DNA of 60,679 bases, taken from NCBI GenBank assembly GCA_020247055.1, contig JADCJL010000015.1, positions 1-60,679 of the forward strand. The letters run 5' to 3'. Shown piece after piece: positions 1-6,702 of the stretch. The DNA is from Acidobacteriaceae bacterium (GTDB taxonomy: Bacteria > Acidobacteriota > Terriglobia > Bryobacterales > Bryobacteraceae). The notes under the pieces were generated by a model. The model saw nothing but the letters and a program-made list of their open reading frames with translations. It had not been told where the DNA came from and ran no database searches. Within the stretch, counting starts at the first letter, position 1; each line of letters begins with the position of its first letter. The position numbers and the translations under genes are program-made.

Positions 1-81
1 ACGGTCATGTGGCGCGGTATGTCTCGACTCAATGACATCGAACTTGGCGTCCTCATCGGTGCTGGACTTGTGGGTAACTGA
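1..81 (+). pseudogene. C-terminal end of a possible transposase (partial at window edge)
   Basis: Frame 1 is open from the first base to a TGA at 79-81 and gives about 26 residues ending in GAGLVGN, preceded by a WRG..RL.DIELG pattern. This resembles the C-terminal tail of DDE-type transposases, an impression from memory and not a database match. It lies next to several other mobile-element relics, which fits. Too little of the protein is present to assign a family, and an unrelated gene end is possible. Confidence 0.35.
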
Positions 82-404
82 AAGTGAGACCGGACGCTTA
101 CGCACCAAGTTCGGATACAAAAAGAAGTCTTCCAAGCGGGCAAAGCACTAGAGTCATTCCGGATTGGATTCAGAGAAAGTGTGGATGCCGCTGAGTTCCA
201 CCCCTGTCGTGAAAAGTGTGATGTTGCGAGCAGAACGTTTCCCACAAGACGCACGGTGCAGCGGTTTCGGTATACGTGCCTGCCCGTACGGCGGTTGTCC
301 GCCGTGCGGGCGCAAGAAAGGCCGAAAAAGCACGAAAAGGCGACAGGGCTAGTGCGTATCCTTGTCGGGTACTATCATTAAATCACTGTCAGAGGAGTCA
401 ATAG
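82..404. other. Stretch without a supported gene upstream of the TPR lipoprotein
   Basis: No reading frame here looks like a protein family. Two overlapping short frames (164-352 and 181-381) are arginine- and cysteine-rich and look spurious. The last bases hold the ribosome binding site AGAGGAG (391-397) for the gene starting at 405. The promoter of that gene is presumably here, but no convincing -35/-10 pair was found. Confidence 0.5.
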
Positions 405-2624
405 ATGCAACCCAGTGAATTTCGATCTGACCTACCGGACGCGGCAATACGATACGGAAAAGGAATGCTGAAGGTGCGGCTGGTATTAGTTGCTAGCATC
501 GTGCTTATGTCAGTTCTGGGTACGGGTTGCAAGAAGTCGTACGCCGATCATATGGATAAGGGTAAGGAGTGTTTCGCGAGTCAGAGATACCAGGATGCCA
601 TAATCGAGTATCGAAACGCGATCGCCCTTGCTCCGAATGCGCCGGAAGCCCGCTACGAACTGGGCCTGACATATCTTGCGCTCGGAAACAGCGCCTCCGC
701 GGTCGCTGAATTCAATGGGGTGTTGGAACTTGTTCCGGATCACGTCGACGCGCAACTGAAGTTAGCGACGGTGTTTCTGCGCGGGAACGAAGTGGCTCGG
801 GCTGAGGCTCTAATTGCCCGGGTATTAAAGTCGCACCCATCGAATCCCAGCGCGCATTCGCTCCACGGGCAATACCTTATTCGAAAGGGCAACGTTGTGG
901 AGGGCCTAGCGGAGTTGCGGGAGTCGATCCGTATTGCACCGAACCAAGTGGAACTATATGAGCCTCTGGTAACGTTTCACAGCGGATCGGGGGAGCGTGA
1001 GCTGGCGCTGGAAGTGTCCCGGAAGGCTGCCGCAGTCAATCCAACTTCGGTTACAGCGTTGCTAAATCTTGGTCAGCTTTTGTTCCAGCAAAATAAAGTC
1101 CAGGAAGCGGAGGCCATCACACGAAAGGCGATTGGGCTCGATAAGAGGCAGCTAAAGCCGCAGCTTTTCCTTGCTCAGATATTGACTGTTACCTCACGGA
1201 GCGACGAGGCCGAAAAGCTGCTGGCTTCGCTAAAAGGGTTGGCGCCGGACGATCCAACTGCGTACCGCGCCTTGAGCGTGTTCTACGAAATGACCGGCCA
1301 AAGGGACAAAGCCATTACAGAGTTGAAGGTCCTCGAATCGAAGCAATTTCGAGACCTCGTGGTCAAGCAACGACTCGTCGAGAATCTGCTGAGTGCAGGG
1401 CGCATCGATGAGGCCGAAAAGGTGAATCGGGTTCTCAAGAAGGCATCTGGAAAGTCGGCTGCTCCGTACTATACGGAGGGTAGGATTCAGCTTGCCAGGC
1501 AGCAGTATCAAGCTGCAATTGCCTCTTTCAACGAGGCTATCGCGATCGAAGCGAGTCCCGACTTTTATTACTCCCTCGGTATGGCGCAGTCGTCCTTGGG
1601 GCTGTGGAAACAAGCCCGGGACTCGTTTCAAGAGGCAGTGAAGAGAAATCCCCAGAAGGTAGACGCCATTCTCGCGTTGGCGGGTTTAGCGATTGGAATT
1701 GGAGACCGCTCGTTTGCGCTACAAACGACAGAGGTCGTGCTGCGCCGCTATCCCCAGTCGACCGAGGCCCAGTTGGTCCGTGCGCAGGCTCTGCTGGCAT
1801 CGGGCCAGACTGAGCAGGGAGAGGCGCTTCTTCGGGATATACTGAATCGAAACCCATTCGAATTGCCTGCCCTGGGGTTGCTGGTAGACCTTAAGGTAAC
1901 TCAAGGGAAGGCGGCGGAGATGGACGAACGCCTTTCCGGGTTGGTAAAGGAGCGCTCAAGTACGGCAGAAGTGCACTTCCTGATGGGGATTACCCGCTAT
2001 GCTTTACGCGATCTAGCGCGGAGTGAAACTAGCTTGAGAGAGGCCATCCGGCTCAAGCCGAATGTGAAGGGCGCGCATCAAGTACTTGCCGAACTGCTTC
2101 TGGAAAAGCGGGATCGCGCTGCAGCCAGAAAAGCAATGCAGGTAGCCATCGAGGCGGATCCTGCCAACATTGGGAACTACCTTCGGTTGGTCGAGGAGTA
2201 CGAGAGGGACAATGACATTAACGCCGCGCTGGCTATGCTCGCGGCCGCCAGAAAGGTTGACCCCTCGTCCCCAATCGTGGCTAATCATTATGCATATTTG
2301 TTGGTGGAAAGCGGCGGAGACTTGAATCTAGCTCTTGCGCTCGCCCAAGAGGCGAAAGAGAAGATGCCTGCATCGCCGGAGGTTGCCGATACCTTAGGTT
2401 GGGTTTACCACAAGCGGGGAATGCACGATCAGGCGCTTCGCCAGTTCCGGTATGCGATTCAAGTTAAACCTGAGGAACTTGCCTACTACTATCATCTCGG
2501 GGAAGTGTACGCAGCCTTGGGTCAGGAGTCTGCCGCAAAGGCAGCCCTTGAGAAATGTGTGGCGGACAAAGGGTTCCCGATTCGAGCGAAAGCCGAGGCA
2601 GCGCTCAATAGGTTGAGGCGCTAG
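405..2624 (+). CDS. TPR-repeat lipoprotein (PEP-CTERM/XrtA-type TPR lipoprotein family-like)
   Basis: A 739-residue protein made almost entirely of tetratricopeptide repeats, with recurring A..LG..YL..G....A...F..A....P units from about residue 45 to the end. A basic N-region and a hydrophobic segment (about residues 24-40) end in a Cys (GTGC, about residue 42), suggesting a lipoprotein signal, although the position -3 residue is not typical. The ATG at 405 has a good SD (AGAGGAG, 7 nt spacing). A second ATG at 465 would give a shorter signal peptide but lacks a well-spaced SD. The architecture resembles the TPR lipoproteins found with exosortase/PEP-CTERM polysaccharide loci, but no exosortase is visible here. 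It probably acts as a periplasmic or outer-membrane scaffold. Codon use looks more relaxed than in the rest of the window. Confidence 0.8.
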   Translation: MQPSEFRSDLPDAAIRYGKGMLKVRLVLVASIVLMSVLGTGCKKSYADHMDKGKECFASQRYQDAIIEYRNAIALAPNAPEARYELGLTYLALGNSASAVAEFNGVLELVPDHVDAQLKLATVFLRGNEVARAEALIARVLKSHPSNPSAHSLHGQYLIRKGNVVEGLAELRESIRIAPNQVELYEPLVTFHSGSGERELALEVSRKAAAVNPTSVTALLNLGQLLFQQNKVQEAEAITRKAIGLDKRQLKPQLFLAQILTVTSRSDEAEKLLASLKGLAPDDPTAYRALSVFYEMTGQRDKAITELKVLESKQFRDLVVKQRLVENLLSAGRIDEAEKVNRVLKKASGKSAAPYYTEGRIQLARQQYQAAIASFNEAIAIEASPDFYYSLGMAQSSLGLWKQARDSFQEAVKRNPQKVDAILALAGLAIGIGDRSFALQTTEVVLRRYPQSTEAQLVRAQALLASGQTEQGEALLRDILNRNPFELPALGLLVDLKVTQGKAAEMDERLSGLVKERSSTAEVHFLMGITRYALRDLARSETSLREAIRLKPNVKGAHQVLAELLLEKRDRAAARKAMQVAIEADPANIGNYLRLVEEYERDNDINAALAMLAAARKVDPSSPIVANHYAYLLVESGGDLNLALALAQEAKEKMPASPEVADTLGWVYHKRGMHDQALRQFRYAIQVKPEELAYYYHLGEVYAALGQESAAKAALEKCVADKGFPIRAKAEAALNRLRR

Positions 2625-2647
2625 AACTGGACCTCTCCCTAACTCAT

Positions 2648-2860
2648 GTGTATGCAGTCGCCAAAGCCAAGCCTTATCGGCTGGGCCGCCAAGACCTTGA
2701 GGCAAGACGGCACTGGAGTGTGGACGACAAGATCAGGTTGCTGCGGCTTCATCTGATTGAGAAGCAGGCGATTTTCAAGCTTCCAGTACCACGCAGTCCC
2801 AACGAACCTATTGCGATTGAATGGCTTTCGTGCCGAAGTCTGTCGCGCTTGACGGCATGC
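2648..2860 (+). pseudogene. Degenerate transposase OrfA-like (helix-turn-helix) fragment
   Basis: About 40 residues from 2690 onward (EARRHWSVDDKIRLLRLHL, then IEKQ) match the opening of IS3-type OrfA proteins, where a W(T/S)..DK(I/V)..L..HL.E(K/R) pattern precedes the helix-turn-helix. The next segment continues better in another frame (QYHAVPTN), so a frameshift has occurred. No full-length product is possible, and no orfB is visible next to it. It is read as a decayed insertion-sequence remnant. Confidence 0.55.
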
Positions 2861-2994
2861 TCTGTTGCGCAGAAGCCAACGGAGCCGGCTCAACTGGCCT
2901 CATTTCAATCGACTCACCCGTAAGTACGTACGGCGCTGCCGGGTTCTTCATCCGTATTCTTAGGAGCGCGTCTTCGCGTCACGATCTTAGGCAG

Positions 2995-3066
2995 TAGCCG
3001 TATGCGGTAACTCTGCACGTACGGATCTGTGCGGGGGCGGTCAGTGATGGCCGTCCCTACCGCGAC
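2995..3066 (+). mobile_element. Group II intron 3' end: domains V and VI (remnant)
   Basis: Bases 2995-3027 form a hairpin with the hallmarks of group II intron domain V: the AGC catalytic triad near the 5' end, a CCGTATGC strand, a short loop, and GCACGTACGG with the usual two-nucleotide bulge. It is followed by a domain VI-like helix: 10 paired bases (3034-3043 with 3048-3057, including two G-U pairs) capped by a GTGA tetraloop (GNRA type). The sequence then continues CTACCGCGAC, as at bacterial intron 3' ends, so the 3' splice site is probably near 3066. No reverse transcriptase reading frame is visible upstream, so this is a truncated copy that cannot supply its own maturase. Confidence 0.7.
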
Positions 3067-3217
3067 CTCATTTTCGCGCTAAGCCAAGACACGGGGATAC
3101 GACGGCCGCTCACCCGTCGATCCCCTACATTCTCCAGGCCGAATCTCCACCGGCCCTCACTGGAAACCTGTGCCGGAATATGCTCGTTCCTGTCTTTGCA
3201 GTAAATCTTCCGGATGT

Positions 3218-3275
3218 TGTTACCGGTTAACGGTTAATTCTGGTGACGCTTAGAAGTTTTGCGTATAGTAACATC
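3218..3275 (+). promoter_or_regulatory. Candidate promoter/operator of the unknown gene pair
   Basis: The heptamer CGGTTAA occurs twice in tandem (3224-3230 and 3231-3237) inside a sequence with partial dyad symmetry (GTTACCGGTTAAC). A TATAGT hexamer at 3264-3269 could be a -10 element, which would place transcription start close to the ATG at 3276. No good -35 hexamer was found. The role is inferred only from position and repeat structure. Confidence 0.3.
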
Positions 3276-3722
3276 ATGGATGAACGCTGGCCAGCCAGTG
3301 CTATCTTGCTAATGGATGGTGCCGGTTACGGAACGCTACCGGAACAAGGCAACCGGGAGCGTTTGACTGGGACTGTTGCTGACAACTCCCCAGCACGCGA
3401 ATACGAGACTGTTTCGGGTCTGGCTCGAGTCTTGGCCGTCAAGGGCAGGTTTCTGGAGGAAAAGTACGGAGTTCTCTATCAAGCCCGTCTTCACGAAGCA
3501 ATGTTCTTTCTGCGCTTGTTCATGCAGCGGGAGCGGATTGACTCGCCCATCATCGCTGCCGTTGTCTTAGGTGTGCGGGGTGACCTGGTGCTCGACGTGG
3601 GTGGGGAAACGGTGGATGCGGGAGAGGGCACGTTCCAGTTCCTCGTCCAGGGCGCCCTTTCGATTCTGTTGATTGAGGCCGCTACGGAAAGCCACTCCGC
3701 CAAAGGAGTTACGGTCTGTTGA
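3276..3722 (+). CDS. Hypothetical protein, first gene of a TTGA-coupled pair
   Basis: A product of about 148 residues that I do not recognise. The middle is probably helical (residues 50-95, rich in L, F and R), followed by a short beta-rich stretch (VLGVRGDLVLDVGGE) and a final hydrophobic segment. There is no signal peptide. An in-frame GTG at 3243 would add 11 residues. The ATG at 3276 is preferred because the extra residues overlap a promoter-like region. Its stop codon overlaps the TTG start of the next gene, so the two are probably translated together. Confidence 0.5.
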   Translation: MDERWPASAILLMDGAGYGTLPEQGNRERLTGTVADNSPAREYETVSGLARVLAVKGRFLEEKYGVLYQARLHEAMFFLRLFMQRERIDSPIIAAVVLGVRGDLVLDVGGETVDAGEGTFQFLVQGALSILLIEAATESHSAKGVTVC

Positions 3723-4678
3723 TCGACGCCAGTTCCAGAGACCGGATTTCGGCAAACATCGCTCGAAAGCTGCTCACCCACGCCGCTGCCGGCTCTCCCT
3801 ATCAGGTCCACCTGCTGACCCGCGGTCTGCGTCGCTTCCCGGTCGGCGTGGCTGCACAACCCTCTCTGCTCGACCACCTCTTCTTTCTCAAGGTTTGCCA
3901 GTCGATCTTCGTTTGTAGTTCCCCGAAGATTACTCTCGGGCGGTTGCAGGCATGCCGTGAGTCCGTCCGGGATCTCGACAAAAGTGTTTTCGGCCTCTGT
4001 GGTGTTGCCATTATGCACGCCGTATACGCCCGCGATTGGCCGGTTGCCCAGGAGTCGTTTCAGGCCGCCGCGGAGTTGGCCCTCCGCTCCGCCATCCCCT
4101 TTCTGCTTGAGGCCGTGGCCGGCCTCAGGGAACGATTCCTCCTTCTGCCGCGGGATGGCTGCGGCGTCCGTGCGACCGGAAGTGCCAAGGACCTTCTCTG
4201 GCAGGTGAATCTCGCCGAAGAACACTTCTGCGCCGGCAGGCTCCGCGACTCTCTGAAGCTGGCCGACCACCTAGAAGCGAACTTTCCCAGTTGCGGCTGG
4301 GCAAGTACCCTCCGCGTGCGGAATCTGCTCCTTGCTGGTCGAATCAAAGAGGCTCATCGATACCTGCGTGAGGTCGAACCCGGTGTTATCCCCGCCGGCG
4401 AAGCCCTCGCTTGGGAGACCTTGCTGCATGGTTTGGCAACCCAGTGGCGCGGCCGGAATCCCTTCTATCCATTCCCAGGGAACACAAACCATTATCTTCG
4501 CTTACCTTTCTTCTTCCAGGGCCTGATCTCACTGTTCCGTGGCGATGATGACGCCGCTAGACGACAATTCGAGCAAGCCGTCATGCTCAGCGAACCAGCG
4601 GCGCTCATGCATAACTTCGACCCCCTCCTGCGCGCAGGCTATCATCTACAAGCGCGCGAAGCTGGAGGCAGCCCATAG
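3719..4678 (+). CDS. Hypothetical TPR-like helical protein
   Basis: A 319-residue protein with degenerate tetratricopeptide-like helices in its C-terminal half (for example LAEEHFCAGRLRDSLKLADH at about 160-180, then FQGLISLFRGDDDAARRQFE at about 260-280). The TTG start overlaps the upstream stop as TTGA and is preceded by AAAGGAG (3702-3708) at 10 nt, which decides this start. No catalytic motif or signal peptide is seen. A scaffold or regulatory partner of the upstream protein is the simplest guess. Function unknown. Confidence 0.6.
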   Translation: MIDASSRDRISANIARKLLTHAAAGSPYQVHLLTRGLRRFPVGVAAQPSLLDHLFFLKVCQSIFVCSSPKITLGRLQACRESVRDLDKSVFGLCGVAIMHAVYARDWPVAQESFQAAAELALRSAIPFLLEAVAGLRERFLLLPRDGCGVRATGSAKDLLWQVNLAEEHFCAGRLRDSLKLADHLEANFPSCGWASTLRVRNLLLAGRIKEAHRYLREVEPGVIPAGEALAWETLLHGLATQWRGRNPFYPFPGNTNHYLRLPFFFQGLISLFRGDDDAARRQFEQAVMLSEPAALMHNFDPLLRAGYHLQAREAGGSP

Positions 4679-4833
4679 GCTGCGGTCGCATCCCTCGATC
4701 CCGGAAGCCTTATCCCAACCGCGGCCTCCCCGGACTCGGCCTGCTTGTGCAAGTCTTGATCTCCAAGGGGGTACCCACCCATAAACGTTAACCTACGGAT
4801 TGCATCTGGGGTCGGTTTCGGCTACCGGAGACC

Positions 4834-5815
4834 ATGGGCATGGACACAACGGTGGGCGGTGGGGAGTGGGTGGTACTGAGGCGATGCCATCCCGAAGGAT
4901 GGGAAGAAGAAGCCCGCCGAAGCGGTGCGTTGCGCCGGGGGCGCGGCGTGGACGGAGTCGAATCGCTTTTGTGTGTCCTTCTGATGCACCTGTTGATCGA
5001 CCGGTTGCTCGCTGGCCGGAACAACAGCGCGTGCGCGGACGGCGGGCCTGGCTCGGTCGAGCGCCGTGGCCACATTCAGTCGGCTGCAGGCCTCCGAGGA
5101 ATGGCTGCGCTGGCTGGCCGCCGAGCAGCGGAAGTTGTGTGGGCGGTTCATTTAATGACTCTGCAGTGTGATTTCTTCACAATTACCGACTACAGCGGTC
5201 GAGAGTCGGAGCAACGCTTACCGATCGAGAACGGTGATATCGTTCTGGCAGACCGCGCCTACCCAAACGCCGCCCGTATCGTGCATGGCCTGGGGGCCGG
5301 CGGTGACGTCCTGTTCCGGCACAATTGGTAAACGCTGCCTTTGCTTACAGAAGACGGACGCAAGGTGAATGTCTTGGCCGCGTTCCGCTGTTTGAACGTA
5401 GGCTAGACCCAGGACCTGCCCTGCTGGGCGCTACCTGCCAAGCGAGAGGCCATCCCGGGACGGCTGATTGCAGTCCGACGGGGCGCTACGGCCACCCAGG
5501 CGAGTGATCCGGAAGATAAAGAATGGAACTCCAAGCCAACAAAAAGCAGAGAGACGTTCCCAAACAGCGTCGCCAGGGCGCGCAGATCTTCACGATTTGG
5601 ACCAGTTTGCCAGAGGAGACGCCGGCCTCGAGGGTCTTGAGCTTGCTGGCAAATCGAATTAAGCTTCAAGCGGATGAAGTTGCTCCTCAGGCTTGGCCAT
5701 CTGCCGAACAAGGACCCCGCCAGCGCCCGAATCTGGTCACACGGGAGACTGCTGGCCAGCCTTCTGGTCGAACGAATGATCCTGGCCGCCGAGGCTACTT
5801 CCCCCTGGGGATAAT
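4834..5815 (+). pseudogene. IS4-type DDE transposase, frameshifted and interrupted
   Basis: Pieces of one transposase appear in order in different frames. N-terminal: EGWEEEARRSGALRRGRGVD followed by LLCVLLMHL. Next frame (about 5070-5145): SRLQASEEWLRWLAAEQ. Then, around 5200-5325, GDIVLADRAYP and GGDVLFRHNW, the region holding the second catalytic Asp. After an in-frame TAA (5329-5331) it continues as TLPLLTEDGRKVNVLAAFR. The C-terminus at about 5640-5815 (WQIELSFKRMKLLLRLGHL, NKDPASARIW, LVERMILAAEATSPWG) is the YREK-type E region of IS4 transposases. At least three frameshifts and several stops make it dead. Terminal inverted repeats were not identified. Confidence 0.8.
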
Positions 5816-5961
5816 GAATCTCGAGGCCCCCCAAACCTTCGCGCCGAACTAAACACCAAATTCAGATCCGGATATTGCAACTGTATACGTGGAGCGTCAT
5901 ACAATGGGATGCGTAGTACATACTATTTTGGCGACGTGCGCTTGGTGCACAATCGCCTACC

Positions 5962-6702
5962 ATGGTGCAGATGGATATCCTAATCGCCGACGACGACGAA
6001 CCTTCCCGCCTGTACCTCGAATTAGTACTGCGCTCTCTTGGGCACTCACCAACGGCCGTTGCAGACGGTACCGAAGCTCTCTCCGTCTTGGAATCCTTCT
6101 CATTTGACGTGATTCTCCTCGATATCGAGATGGCAAATCTCGGTGGACTCGCAACAGTCCGCCTCATCCGAAACCATCCCGCCATGCAGGACCTCCCCGT
6201 CTATGCCATCACCGCCAATACGGCCGAAAGTCGCTTGGCCGAAATAGCGTCGGCCGGCTTCCACGCAGTTCTTTCCAAACCGTGCAGACCGGAGCAACTC
6301 CAACTGCTCCTCTCCGGACAACTCGGCGCCTTGCCGGCCGCGTCACCGCGCAGCATAACCGACCAAACACAATCCAACCGCTTCCGCGAACTCCTTGCCG
6401 CCTCCGGCGTTTGCGCCGAACCAATCATCCGCCGGACCCTTGACGCCGTCGACCTCTGGATCGAAAGCGGCCCCTTGTGTCAGCCGGATAGCCAAACGGC
6501 GGCCCACTCGCTCGCGGGCTCCTGTGCCGTCATCGCGGCCGCCGCGCTCAGTGCCGCTCTCCGGCACCTCGAAGATCTCGCGGTCAACGGCCAATCCCAG
6601 GAATGGGGTGCCGCGCTCTCTGCCACCGCGAACCTTCTGCGCGAAACCAGACGGGAGTTAATCTCGTCGCGATGCACCCAACTTCCCCGGCAGCAACACT
6701 GA
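5962..6702 (+). CDS. Response regulator with C-terminal HPt domain
   Basis: A 246-residue phosphorelay protein. The REC domain (about 4-120) has the acidic pocket DDD at 10-12, phospho-acceptor Asp54 (ILLDIEM), Thr84 and Lys106 (LSKPC). A C-terminal HPt domain (about 138-235) carries the acceptor His182 in AAHSLAGS. The REC-HPt arrangement suits an intermediate in a multistep relay, passing phosphate between a hybrid kinase and a final regulator. It faces the hybrid kinase gene tail to tail with a 45-bp overlap, so the two are probably partners. ATG codons at 5962 and 5971 are both possible starts. The HPt segment resembles that of the 11347-12903 protein, suggesting duplication. Confidence 0.85.
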   Translation: MVQMDILIADDDEPSRLYLELVLRSLGHSPTAVADGTEALSVLESFSFDVILLDIEMANLGGLATVRLIRNHPAMQDLPVYAITANTAESRLAEIASAGFHAVLSKPCRPEQLQLLLSGQLGALPAASPRSITDQTQSNRFRELLAASGVCAEPIIRRTLDAVDLWIESGPLCQPDSQTAAHSLAGSCAVIAAAALSAALRHLEDLAVNGQSQEWGAALSATANLLRETRRELISSRCTQLPRQQH

